The notes beneath the pieces are model-generated. The model ran no database searches and had not been told where the DNA came from. It worked only from the letters and a program-made list of their open reading frames with translations. Of a stretch of DNA of 64,000 nucleotides, positions 48,084 through 60,500 are shown one piece after another. Positions within the stretch are counted from its first letter, which is position 1; each line of letters opens with the position of its first letter. The DNA is taken from the NCBI GenBank assembly GCA_900095095.1, contig FMBT01000408.1, positions 62,001 through 126,000 of the forward strand. Direction: 5' to 3'. A program made the position numbers and the translations under genes. The DNA comes from Fragilariopsis cylindrus CCMP1102. Lineage: Eukaryota > Bacillariophyta > Bacillariophyceae > Bacillariales > Bacillariaceae.

Positions 48084-49736
48084 TCGATCCGGTGTGTGAA
48101 TTTGCTTTAATCATGTTAGCACCATGAAGAGCTCATGATCCTACCACAGTAACCATACTCAGGCATGTATTGTATTCTGCTACATACCGTACAGTACAGT
48201 ACCTGTGTATGGTTGGAATAGCAGTTTTGCAAGCTATTAGAGCTAATACAGTATTTGAGTAAAAAGAGGGTACGTCAATAGCTAAAGAACGTGCTTTTCA
48301 TTTTAATGAAAAATCAGTAAGCATTAAGCTTAATGATTTTTCATTAAGCTTAAATGATTGCTTAATGATTGCTTCTTATTGATTTTTTTTATAGCCTCGC
48401 ACGAGTGAGGGTACCAGGGGAATACTCGTAATGTTTAGTAATTTTTTTTAATTCGCCGAGCGGAAGATGGTCCAGTGGTATGCATAGAGCATGTATTACG
48501 TGCTCGGATCAATCCAGAACTACAGGGTACTACTGTAGTAACAGTCATTAAAAAGTGAAACAATAGAGTCCAAAGAAGAATGAAACAGTAGAATAGTATC
48601 TTTGTTGAACTTTTACAACTGGAGAGAACAGAATAGGAAAGCTTTGCACAAATGCAGCAACATTGTGTTTGAGTTATTAAAAGCACATCACCACCTCCCA
48701 ATCCGCACTGCCAGCTATACTATACTATTACACACATTACACATGCATAATTGTACAATACATGTGAATGATGTGGTATATCTTCTATGTAACTGCATTG
48801 TCATCTTTGGTCTCTCTGTGGCCAGGGCACTCTTTGATGGCATCTTTAATTGCATCCTTCCCTTGCTCTCTCCCCAATATGTCTTCTATCGAACGTGGGA
48901 ACTTGAAAACTAAGGCCAAGTGTGTGCTGTGATGTGATGCCTGATGCTGTGTGGTAGCTGTAGCATCATCCTTGTTTGTGCTTTTGGCTTGCCATGATGG
49001 TAGCATGTTGGGACTGTTGATCTTGTAATTCTTTGCTAACAGCAGCAAGCCTAACAAGTAAGTGCATGCACATCCTGTGTCACTTGCATTCCTTGTTTGA
49101 TCTGTGTGTGTGCATTGTTAGCTACACTAGCTGCTGCATGTAGTAATCCCTTTGTTACATCAAACATGCCATACTTTGTGCTTGTATTTTGATCCTTTGA
49201 GTCTCAGGCTTTTGATCCATTTGATATCACCTCTGACTTCATTGATATCACCTCTGACTTCATTCATTGCTACCAATACTGCACATCCTCCCTTCATCAT
49301 CTCAAAGTCTCAAAGGGTGATCATTCACATCTCACAGTCCTATAGCGTCGCCTCTTCTGGTTCTACTGTACTACTGGGTATTTGTCATGCAGGTATGGGA
49401 CAATTTCTGTCAGGCTCATTCCTTTGAAGCCTGTAAGTGAACTACTCAATTATAATGCTTGTAGTAGGTAGACCTTCCTGTATCTTGACACAATGATTTC
49501 ATTGCATGCTTCTTGTACTTGGGTTGTAATTGTGCCTCTATTGGATATTGTATTACTGTAAGAAATAGATGTATCATCTCATTCTGGTCCTATTTATAAT
49601 TTATTGAATGCAGGGCACCTGGATTGCTAGGACTGCACTTCCTCCTCTGAGAATTGATGTATCATAAATGAAATGAAATTTAGGTTTTTGTTACTACTGC
49701 TGCTGCTACTTCCTCAAAGTTGGTCATTCACCTCCC
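48084..49736. other. Gene-poor region with a hairpin
   Basis: TTAATGAAAAATCA at 48303-48316 is repeated as its complement at 48334-48347, giving a hairpin with an AT-rich loop. No ORF with coding character. A direct repeat of TTGATATCACCTCTGACTTC occurs at about 49220-49260. Confidence 0.45.
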
Positions 49737-50720
49737 GGCGCGTTCCGGCTCAACGCGATTCTGTTTTGCGCACTGTGTGACAATCTGCGGACAGACGCTT
49801 CTACTACAACACGCGCTATGCAGTGAAAGTACTAACTATTGGGCGGATTTTTAGCTTCCACAGAAGCTCTTCTTTTCTACAACTGACCAATCATAATCCA
49901 TGCATTGAATCAAGACGCATCGACAGGTGTAGGTGGTGTCGTCGAAGCCCTGCTAGTTAACTAAGGAGAATTCCGCCCATATGGTGTACGTCATCGAAGC
50001 TGAAAACACTGAAAACAGCGCATCGCGGGATTGATGAAAAAAATTCCTTACGCGGTAAATTTTGCAAATTGACAGCATTCAATTATGTTGGTACTAGCAA
50101 ACTACTAGTTGTTTTGCGACATTCTTGACAACTGCTTCGAAATCGAGCTTGTTTTCTTGCGTTCAAACGGTATTTACATGATTAAGTCGAAGTAAATGAT
50201 GCTCCGTTAATCGACAGCATTCAATTATATCTTCACTAACAAAGTACTAGTTATTTCAAGTCGATTTTGATAACTACTTCGAAATCGAGCGTCATTTCCT
50301 GATCGATCAGTACGCAGTACGACACACAGTACGGCACGAGACGCGAGTAAGTGATGCTACGTTAATCGACAGCATTCAATTATATTTTCACTAACAAAGT
50401 ACTAGTTATTTCAAGTCGATCTTGATAACTACTTCGAAATCGAGCGTCACTTCCTGATCGATCCGTACGAGACGCGAGTACAACGCGAGTAAGTGTTGCT
50501 CGTTTGATTGACAGCATTCAATTATGTTTGTACTAGCAAAATAGTAGTGCTTTTGCGACATTTTTGATAACTACTTCGAAATCGAGCGTCACTTCCTGAT
50601 CGATCCGTACGAGACGCGAGTACGGATCGAATCATGGTACGGTCTACTGCAACTGTCAATAGAAGACCTTATTCTGCTTCATCTTCTAACTCTTCTTCAT
50701 CTTCCTCTTCCTCCTCTTCT
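49737..50720 (+). repeat. Left long inverted repeat
   Basis: An outer unique block (49737-50070), four tandem units (starts 50071, 50213, 50368 and 50510; 142-155 bp) and an inner Ser-codon-like TCT/TCA block (50640-50720). All three parts have inverted partners on the right. Confidence 0.82.
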
Positions 50721-50746
50721 GCTCTGATAGGATACGATCGTTCACA

Positions 50747-53700
50747 ATGAGTGGAATTACTACCAAAAAAAAAGGACGCAGACAAGGTGGGGTGACGGCA
50801 ACTGCAGTTTCACAGAGTGAAAGTAACAAAAAAAGAGGACGCAGAAAGTCTCCACCGGCAACTGCAGCGCCACCTCCAGGTGCTTCACGACAATTATTAT
50901 TATCACCACCATCATTACTATCACCGGCCTGTGCAGTGTCTGTATCATCTTCTCTGACTTCCAGTTCCACTCCAAGGAGGAAGGTGGTTCCTCCTACTGA
51001 TACTGTTACAGGTAATGATCATGAAAGTTCTCCAAGTAAGTTTCTATGTTTAGAACAAGAAGAACTGAAGGTTGACTTAGCCTCTGCTCTTGAAGTTTCG
51101 GCAGAGAATTCGGTAGAGACTCTGACGTCTCTCTTGATTAAATTAAATAATACAGCTCCATCTTCACCGGCGGTGGCATCACTGACTGCGGCATCACCAG
51201 CAACAGTCGAGACAGCGGTAGCTCCATCTGCAGCTTCACCTGTAGTATACTCCAATTATACAAGACCGTCATCACCAATTGAATTTGATATAGATGCTTT
51301 CAAGGTTGCTGATCGATCCGATTCTGCGGCAAGGAAGGGTAAGAGTAGAGCTGTAAATAATTTAGTACAAACTATATTAGGAGAGCATTGTTCTAACCAC
51401 TATTCACAACAACAACTAGTATTATTAGCATTGCACACTGCGTCCAAGGATCCGCGTGTTAGACCTTTTTTCAAAAGTGCAGGACTAGCAGACGTTGAAG
51501 ATTTAGCAGCCATGCGTTTTCATCATGAACAAATCAATCGTATTTTGATAACAACAAATGATTCTAAAAAGAAGGGTAGTGCAACTGATGATGTACGGTC
51601 TTACGAACAGTCCATATACTCAGCAATGGCCGAATCCCCAATATCTTCAATCGCACAACAACAGTGCCTTCCATTGCTTGCCGTACCAGATTGTTTTCAG
51701 GTATTCCAAGTATTACCTTGACAAGATGTATGAGCAGGGCAAAAGCACATCGGAAGAACATGCGTGACAATAACGGTACTGTTTTTGGCCGTGTAATAAA
51801 ACGTCTGGGGCGTACGAAGGTGACACCTGAGTTACACGTGGAGTTTTTACGCTGGTTGGACAATCACAATATGGTCATACAAAGTCCGTTAGCTTCAGAT
51901 ACTTTATTGGTACCCGACGCTAACAATCCTGGTACAAAAAAAAGGATTAATAAAATACTACTTCAAATACCGGTTCGTGAGCTTCACAACGACTTGATAG
52001 ATGCTGATCCGTTGATAGGTTTAGCGAGTGTGCGTGATTGTGCTGGTAATATTTTAATATCCGATACGAAGCTAAGGGAAATGTTGCCACCACATTTAAG
52101 AATGATGAGTGATCGTATAAAATAATGTGTGGCTGCGAACCGTGTATTCAAATGATCAACCTTCAACAGAGCTATAACCGGTTTATTTGTTACCGAATCA
52201 AGGATTTCAAGGAGATACGCGATGGTTTCAATCCAAGAACGAGGAGATATATGGCGGCCGACGAAACCCTCAAGAAATACCAGGACAAGGTGCAGCCACA
52301 GGGAGAGGCTAGGTTTAAGACCGCCAAACTAGCGATGGTTTGTTGCTTGTGTGCTCCGCCTGATGACAGGTTCCAATCTCTTCATCAATTGGACTGTGTT
52401 ACGGGCGAGTGCACGCTTGTCCTGGGTTCGACCGGCCTCCTGAAGAATTGACTATGAACAATGATATTTCTTTCCATTTGTACGATGTCCTCCCGTCCTG
52501 CAGCATACACAACATGTTGCCAAAATTTCCGCCGGTTTGATGGGGAACGACAGTCCAGACGAAATCCTGTGTTGAATGCGATTTGCTTTTGGAGGCGGAC
52601 CCAAACTACGTACGGGGTGGCTTTTACAAAAGGAAATATTTAACCCAAAAAAATGTGGGTTCCAAGAATTCTTCACGATATTACCTCCCATTTGAAAAAA
52701 TATACTTACTTTTTGAAAATTATAAGCAAATCTAATCGAAGACGTCCGTTTTAGTCGTCTGAAACCGGGAGGTGGCTGGTTCACGAGATTACGCGGAACG
52801 ATTATTAATGAAATTCCACATGGAAATCCAGAGTGAACACTTCGGTCAGGGAAGAGATCTATCAATTGAGGGTAACGACATCAAATTTTATCCTGTCGGA
52901 GAAACAGAAACAACCTCGCATTTCTATTCGTTTGAAAGATTCGAAAAACAAAATGCTGCCACGACGGATAAACACATGGATCGCTTAATTAAAATCTTAA
53001 AAGAAAAAAAAGTCTTGAGTGAACGCTTATACGAAACAACCGATGGTTGTGGCGCTCAGTATCGATCAGCAACAGCGCTATGGTTCTTATCAGGATTATC
53101 AATCAAACATAACATTGTAATCGATCGTTCGTTCGGTGCTCCCGGTCATGGTACGTTATTCTAAACTATTGTATCTAAAATATGCTTTGCTTGGTTTTGT
53201 CGTATCTAACTTTTATTTATTTTATTTCAATTGGTATTACAGGAAAAGGTATCGTGGACGGAGTGAACGGTACTGATAAAAACTTATTGATACGTTATTC
53301 TGCGAGGGAGCTGAAGCAAGCGATGGATAGCATTGCCGAAGAAGATGCTGTTGATGACAAAAAACGTTTTGCAGCACATAGCGTAAACGAAATCGGTAAA
53401 GAATTCTCATTAGCTGAAGAATGTGCACGACTGTTGCGTATCGGGAGATCCGGGGGGTTAAATCGGGAGGAAAATCAGCCAAGAGAGAAAATTCGCGGGC
53501 CATCAAACACCACGAGTGGTTAGTGTGGAAAAAAGAAGATACAGTTTCGGAACTGAAATACAAAACTGTTGAGTTTTCAAAGGAAGCAAAACAAGCTGGT
53601 GGAACGTCAAACAAAAGATACCATGTATATTGCTGTCCTGAGTTGGGTACCGGTCGTGTTGCTTTAAGAAGAATTCCATGCGCTTGCGTACCGTGTGATA

Positions 53701-54362
53701 CTACTATTCGATTACCATGGCAAGTCGGTGTGAAGGCACCAAACAACCAAGATTTGCCACCGTGAAGGATTGCCGATATCGAAAAATACTTGGACTAAGG
53801 AACGAATGGGATGTGGTTCGCCTAGAAGTCGACCAAGTCAAGGCCAACATAGACGACGTAGACACTGCGAGAGAAGAAATTCTTGTTTCGTTAAGTTCCA
53901 ATATAGCAGCCACAATTGAGATTGGTGGATACGGTGCTATTGTAACTAATGATGAAGCCGCGAGGGATGGATACTGGATGGTGGAGTGGACTAGTGAATC
54001 ATATACGTGTCAAGAAACTGGTAGATTAGTATGTGATGGATTTTATTTGAATGAAGTTCCAGGAGGACCACAATGGTGGACCCCGAGTGGACTGCCAGTA
54101 ACAACCCACTAGTGAACATTGTCATGGGGGATGTTAAAATGGATCCAATTGAGGAAGGAAGAAATGTCCCATCGTCATCTCATGTTAGTAGAAGGCAATG
54201 CCTAGAAAAAGAAGCCCTGCGTGTTAAAGTGACAGCCATGACTATATATTTGATGAGATTTTTAGAAGAGAAACTTTAGAATATGAAACAAGAGCAGAAG
54301 AAGAGGAAGAGGATGAAGATGAAGAAGAGTTAGAGGAAGAGTCAGAAGCAGAAGCAGAATAA
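50747..54362 (+). CDS. DDE-type transposase of the long-repeat element, frame-broken
   Basis: The N-terminal frame (50747-51700) has two AT-hook-like motifs (KKKGRRQGG, KKRGRRKSPP). Next come FGRVIKRLGRTKVTPE, then MCGCEPCIQMINLQQSYNRF (52125), then TTDGCGAQYRSATALWFL (about 53035). A clear intron (53151-53242) joins GAPGHG to KGIVDGVNGTDK. DGCxxQY and HGKGxxDGxxGxxK form a motif pair known from other eukaryotic transposase-like proteins; the Asp of TDGC is a likely catalytic residue. Later are a CACVPC zinc pair, GLRNEWDVVRL and an acidic tail ending at 54362. The frame shifts near 51695, 52121, 52427, 53455, 53747, 54103 and 54240, each time as if one base were lost. Stops at 52540-52770 leave a further junction unresolved. 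Confidence 0.62.
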
Positions 54363-55498
54363 GGTCTTTTATTATCACTTGCAGTAGACCGTACCACTTG
54401 CAGTAGACCGTACCATGATCCGGACCTAACAGTACTGTACGTCGTACTCGCGTCTCGTACAGAAATGACGCTCGATTTTGAAGTAGTTATCAAAAATGTC
54501 GCAAAAGAACTGGTAATTTGCTAGTACAAACATAATTGAATGCTGTCAATCAAACGAGCAACACTTACTCGCGTCTCGTACCGTACTGTGTGTCGTACTC
54601 ACGTCTCGTACTGTTCGATTGCCAGAATAGACGCTCGATTTCGAAGCAGTTGTCAACAATGTCGCGAAACAACTAGTAGTTTGCTAGTACCAACATAATT
54701 GAATGCTGTTTATTAACGTAGCATCGCTTACTCGCGTCTCGTACCGTACTGTACGTCGTACTCGTACTCGTACTGATCGATCGCAAGAATTGAAGCTCGA
54801 TTTCGAAGCAGTTGCCAACATCGACTGGAAATAACTAGTAGTTTGCTAGTAGAAATATAATTGAATGCTGTCAATTAACGTAGCATCACTTACTCGCGTC
54901 TCGTACTGTGTGTCGTACTGTGTGTCGTACTCGTACTGATCGATCGCAAGAATTGATGCTCGATTTCGAAGCAGTTGCCAACATCGTCGCGAAATAACTA
55001 GTAGTTTGCTAGTAGAAATATAATTGAATGCTGTCAATTAACGTAGCAAAAATTACTTCGACTTAATCATGTAAATACCGTTTGAACGCAAGAAAACAAG
55101 CTCGATTTCGAAGCAGTTATCAACAATGTCGCAAAACAACTAGTAGTTTGCTAGTACCAACATAATTGAATGCTGTCAATTAACAGAGCAAAATTTACCG
55201 CGTAAGGAATTTTTTGATCAATCCCGCGATGCGCTGTTTTCAGCTTCGACAAGTACCCCATATGGGGCAAATTTACGCAGATCACTCGCAGGGCGTTGCC
55301 GACACCACCTACACTGGCGATGTCTTGATTCAATGCATGGTAAATGATTGGTCAGTTATACGACCAATGAGCTTCTGTAGAAGCTAAAAATGCCCCAATT
55401 GATAGTACTTCACTGCATAGCGCGTGTTGTAGTAGAAGCGTCTGTCCGCAGATTGTCACACAGTAGCGAAAAACGAATCACATCGCGCGGAACACGCC
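54290..55498 (-). repeat. Right long inverted repeat
   Basis: Mirror of the left arm. The inner block (54290-54420) overlaps the acidic end of the transposase. Five tandem units end at ATTGAATGCTGTC copies near 54533, 54700, 54862, 55023 and 55165. The outer block (55190-55498) has the same order as the left arm, inverted. Confidence 0.82.
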
Positions 55499-56310
55499 TT
55501 AATTCTTCTAAACAAGTTTGAAAGATAAGAAAATAACTAACTTCTCTTAGGTAAGGTGCACAACCTACGCCCAAGTCATCTAACAATACCCCCCCCCCCT
55601 TCAACATTATACCCATATAGAGGGACTATCTTTTTGAGTGTATAGAGGGACTATCTTTCTGAGTGGACTGTTGGTCAATAATGAGCAGAATGGGCCATTT
55701 GATTTGGGGTATGTTTTGGTGCATGCTGTGTTTGAGCTTATGAGCTGCCAGGAGGCTGAATTAAATTGATTAGTTCATCTAAAGAAGGCTTTTTCAAATG
55801 GTTGGAAAGAGATGTGGAGGTGCCCACATACATGCAATACCCCCCCCCCCCCTCCGAATTGTGATAGTAGGTGCAATTCCATCAATTCTGACACAATTTC
55901 TGAAAAGGTTCATGTGTGGTTATGTGTGGCTGGTTGCAAGGATTCTTTCCCCCCCCCCCCCCCCTCTCTAGATTGTTAATGATAATAAGGTTGAGTTATT
56001 GGGTCCAACAAGATTATCAACAGTCACTTTCTATTGCCAAGAGGCATTACATACCATTTTTCGGTTAAGCTTTTTTCCCGCTAATTTTATTGTTATTGTG
56101 TATGAATAACACTTATTGGACTCGGCTAAATATTGCTTTCGTCAGTCCGGCTGCGCGTAGACATAAACTAATATATAGGCAGTTATATTTATTTGTCAGT
56201 AGAAACTCCTAAACCAATTCTATTAAATAAATAATAATGATTTCGGGTCAAGACACAAAATAAAATTTGGTAGCGTAAAAATGATGAGCGAATAATGACA
56301 CTCACAACTT
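55499..56310. other. Poly-C-rich spacer
   Basis: Three pure C runs at 55589-55598, 55840-55852 and 55949-55964. A short direct repeat of AGAGGGACTATCTTTxTGAGTG is at 55620-55665. No ORF. Confidence 0.7.
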
Positions 56311-56790
56311 CTTCTCACGTTTTGATAGTCCGTTCTTCGAGTATCTATAAATAATCGCAATCCAGTTTGAATACACCACCAAAAGGAACGGGCATCTTCT
56401 CACGTTTTGATAGTCCGTTCTTCGAGTATCTATAAATAATCGCAATCCAGTTTAAATACCACCACCACCAAAGGAACGGGCATCTTTTCACGTTTTGATA
56501 GTCCGTTCTTCGAGTATCTCTAAATAATCGCAATCCAGTTTAAATACCACCACCACCAAAAGGAAGGGGCACATCACAATCACAATCAAAATCGCAATCA
56601 GAAATAATAATTACTTCTGTCACAACACACACACAAAATAAAATTTGGTAGCGTAAAAATGATGGGCGATAAGGCACTTACAACTTCTATTCACGTTTTG
56701 ATAGTCCGTTCTTCGAGTATCTCTAAATAATCGCAATCCAGTTTGAATACACCACCATCACCAAAAGGAAGGGGTACATCACAATCACAA
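56311..56790 (+). repeat. 85-88-bp tandem repeat
   Basis: Units containing ACGTTTTGATAGTCCGTTCT start near 56311, 56396, 56484 and 56684. A second block, AAATTTGGTAGCGTAAAAAT, occurs at about 56262 and 56641, so a longer segment of about 375 bp has also been duplicated. Confidence 0.85.
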
Positions 56791-57120
56791 TCAAAATCGC
56801 AATCAGAATAAAAATCACAATCATTCTTACCACTCATAAATGTCGAATTTTTCGTTGTGAATTATTATTCTCTCAGTAATTTTACCTGCCAATGATTACA
56901 ATAACACATTAGCAACAGCAATAACAACAAGCAGTCATGAATTTCATCTCAGTCTTTCCGAGTCGGGAAGAAGAGTAGAAGAATTAGTAGTAGTAGTAGT
57001 AGTAGTAGTAGAAGAAGATGATGATGATAATCACATGGTGTTGTTGAGGCTAGGGCTAATATCGATAGTAGAGAGAATCAAAATCATAATCATTATTATG
57101 ATAAGTTACGTGCACTACTT

Positions 57121-57511
57121 ATGATGATGTTAGTTGTTGGAACATTGAACTCTTTACTACTAAATTCCTTCGTAACTTGCACAATGATTCTATTCATAAT
57201 TCGGCATATGAATATTCGAAAGAAGCATATCAATTGGAGATGACAATGACAAAGGCAACAGCAGCAGCAGTAGCAGCAACAATCACACCGCATCCACAAC
57301 CATAACCACATCCACAACCACCAGTAAGTACCACCACAACGACGATACAACGAAGACTCGAAAGAGAACGGTACGAAGACTTCGAAGGAGGATTCTGGAA
57401 AAGAAAAGGTACTACTGTTGTTGTTGGTATCGAGTCATTGAAGAACGTTTCAGGAAAAAGCACTAAAACTGGAAAAGAGCATCACAGAAAGCAAAGGAGG
57501 AAAGATTACCA
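57121..57511 (+). other. Possible 5' coding region of the PSxxPS gene
   Basis: ATG at 57121 starts MMMLVVGTLNSLLLNSFVTC, a fair signal peptide. One base restored near 57190 would continue into NSAYEYSKEAYQLE and an Ala/Thr/Pro-rich stretch, but stops at 57306 and 57513 remain unless spliced; GTAAGT at 57328 is a good donor. Offered as a candidate only. Confidence 0.3.
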
Positions 57512-60500
57512 ATGATTAACGGTGTCTACGCTGACGGAAACTATAGGAACGAAAAACTCCGACAAAGGCGAAGTATTAGAACGCGAGCTAGAAGACAAAG
57601 GAGGAAAGTATCCAAGGGTGATGACTCTTGGGGTGGCTACTACAAAGACAAAACAAGCAAAGGAGGAAAAGGATCCAAGGGTGATGACTCTTGGGGTGGC
57701 TACTACGAAGACAAAGGAAGCAAAGGAGGAAAAGGATCCAAGGGTAACAACTCATGGGCTGGCTACTACGAAGACAAAGGAAGCAAAGAAGGAAAAGGAT
57801 CCAAGGGTAACAACTCATGGGCTGGCTACTACGAAGAAGGAAAAGGAGGAAAAGGCAAAGGAGGCGAAAAGAGTAAAGGAAAAGGCAAAGGAGGCGGAAA
57901 GAGTAATGGAAAAGGCAAGCCTATATCAAGTCCAACTGATTCTCCAACGTTTGCACCAACCGGGAGCCCAACTAATTCTCCAACGTTTGCACCAACTGGA
58001 AGTCCATTTGAAGAAACATCACTCGCACCAACACCACCAACAACACTACGACCAACAGATGAACCAACATCAGAACCAACATCAGCACCAACACGAACTC
58101 CATGTAGGGGCGATGACCGTAGACGTTGTGAAGACTGTGATACTTTCTTCTACAAAAACAATAGAAAGAAGACTTGTGCTAAATGGGTTAAGAGAAAACC
58201 CAAGAAGCGATGCAAAAAAAGAAAGATCAAATTTTTCTGTCCTTCTATTTGCAAACCGAAATGTCAACCAACCGATTCTCCAACGTTTGCACCAACCGGG
58301 AGTCCAACTAATTCTCCAACGTTTGCACCAACTGGGAGTCCAAGTAGAGCAGAGTCAACAGATCCACCAACACTAGAACCAACACGGAGAAGAACAACAC
58401 TACCAACACCAGAACGATCTGTGTCCCCAAGTAAAGATCCAAGTTCTAATCCTAGTACTAATCCTACCGGTGGTCTAAGTGCTTTGCCTAGCTCTGTTCC
58501 TAGTTCTCTTCCAAGTGATGATCCGAGTGGTTCTCCTAGTTCTGAACCGAGTGCTTTACCTAGCTCTGTTCCAAGCACAATTCCCAGTATCAAACCAACT
58601 GGTGATCCGAGTGATTCTCCTAGCTCTGTTCCTAGTTTTGATCCGAGTGGCGCACCAAGTTCTATTCCAAGTCACTTACCTAGTTTTGCTCCAAGTGGTG
58701 CACCAAGTTCTGTCCCTAGTTCGGAACCTAGCTCCATGCCGAGTGCTAATCCCACTGGTGGTCCAAGTGCTTTCCCTAGCTCTGTTCCTAGTGGTGATCC
58801 AAGTGATCTTCCAAGTGGTACTCCTAGTTCTGATCCGAGTGCTTTACCTAGCTCTGTTCCAAGCGCTATTCCAAGTCTTGAACCGACTGGCGATCCAAGT
58901 GATTCTCCTAGCTCTGTTCCTAGTTTTGATCCGAGTGGCGCACCAAGCTCTATTCCAAGTCACTTCCCCAGTTTTGATCCAAGTGGTTCACCAAGTTCTG
59001 TCCCTAGTTCGGAACCTAGCCTTATGCCAAGTACCAGTCCTACTGGTGATCCAAGTGCTTTGCCAAGCTTTGTTCCTAGTGGTCTTCCAAGTGGTACTCC
59101 TAGTTCTGATCCGAGTGCTTTACCTAGCTCTGTTCCAAGCGCCATTCCAAGTCTCGAACCGACTGGTGATCCAAGTGATTCTCCGAGCTCTGTCCGAGTT
59201 TTGATCCAAGTGGCGCACCAAGCGCTATTCCAAGTCACTTACCTAGTTTTGATCCAAGTGGTTCACCAAGTTCTGTCCCTAGTTCGGAACCAAGCCTTAT
59301 GCCAAGTACCAGTCCTACTGGTGATCCAAGTGCTTTGCCAAGCTTTGTTCCTAGTGGTCTTCCAAGTGGTACTCCTAGTTCTGATCCGAGTGCTTTACCT
59401 AGCTCTGTTCCAAGCGCCATTCTAAGTCTCGAACCGACTGGTGATCCGAGTGATTCTCCGAGCTCTGTTCCGAGTTTTGATCCAAGTGGCGCACCAAGCA
59501 CTATTCCAAGTCTCGAACCGACTGGTGATCCGAGTGGTGCACCAAGTTCTGTCCCTAGTATGGAACCCAGCTCTATTCCAAGTGCGAATCCGAGTGCTTC
59601 TCCTAGCTCTGTTCCTAGTCTGGATTCGAGCAGCGCACCGAGTTCTGGCCCAAGTGTTGTCTCAAGTACTGCTCCTACTTCCAGACCAAGCTTGGTACCC
59701 AGTCTTTCACTAAGTTCTCTTCCGAGTTCTGTTCCGAGTCTTGACCCAAGCGCAGGTCCCAGTCTTTCACCAAGTTCTGTTCCTAGTCTCTCACCTAGCT
59801 CTGATCCGAGTGGTTCACTGAGTTCTGTCCCTAGTTTGGAACCCAGCTCCATTCCAAGTTCCATTCCGAGTTACATTCCGAGTGCTAATCCGAGCGGGGA
59901 GCCAAGTAAATTGCCCAGCTCTCTTCCAAGTGTAGTTCCAAGTGGTGGTCCTAGTTCTGATCCGAGCGGGCTTCCAAGTGCAGTTCCAAGTTGTGGTCCT
60001 AGTTCTGATCCGAGCGGTCTTCTAAGTGGTGGTCCTAGTTCTGCTCCAAGTCTTGACCCCAGTTTTGTTCCAAGTCTTGACCCAAGCGCAGTTCCCAGTC
60101 TTTTACCAAGTAGCTTGCCCAGTTTGGAACCAAGTTTATCGCCGAGTGCTGCACCCAGCGCTGCCCTTAGCCTTGCTCCCAGTGAGGTTCCTAGTTCGGA
60201 TCCTAGTGCGGATCCAAGCGCAACACCGAGTGTTGAACCGAGTGATTCTCCTAGCTTTGCTCCTAGTCTGGATCCGAGCGGCGCACCGAGTTCTGTCCCA
60301 AGTGCTGTCCCAAGTACTGCTCCTAGTTCAAGACCAAGCTTCGGACCCAGTCTTTCACTAAGTTCTCTTCCGAGTTCTATTCCAAGTCTTGACCCAAGTG
60401 CAGGTCCCAGTCTTTCACCAAGTTTTGTTCCTAGTCTTGAACCTAGCTCTGATCCGAGTGGTGCACCAAGTGCTGTCCCTAGTTTGGAACCCAGCTCCAT

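Larger units (their letters stand above)
49737..55498 (+). mobile_element. DNA transposon with about 1-kb inverted repeats
   Basis: The ends read GGCG(C/T)GTTCCG inward on both sides. Blocks such as ACTGTGTGACAATCTGCGGA, CGCTTCTACTACAACACGCG and the GATGCGCTGTTTTCAG region recur inverted at 55230-55470. Inside each arm is an array of units starting GACAGCATTCAATTAT. Between the arms lies a multi-frame transposase with a DGCGAQY and GHGKG motif pair. I see no matching target duplication. Total about 5.8 kb. The superfamily is not certain; long inverted repeats recall MULE- or Foldback-like elements. Confidence 0.85.

Noticed and set aside
48468-48515. tRNA-like A box (TGGTCCAGTGG) and B-box-like GGATCAATCC
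   Set aside because: No acceptor, D or T stems can be formed around them. At most it is a worn SINE or tRNA relic.
57522-58376. Plus-strand ORF in a second frame over the KGSKG region
   Set aside because: Past about 57610 it is a shadow of the repeat-rich gene. Only its first 90 bases may be real N-terminal coding, as noted in the findings.
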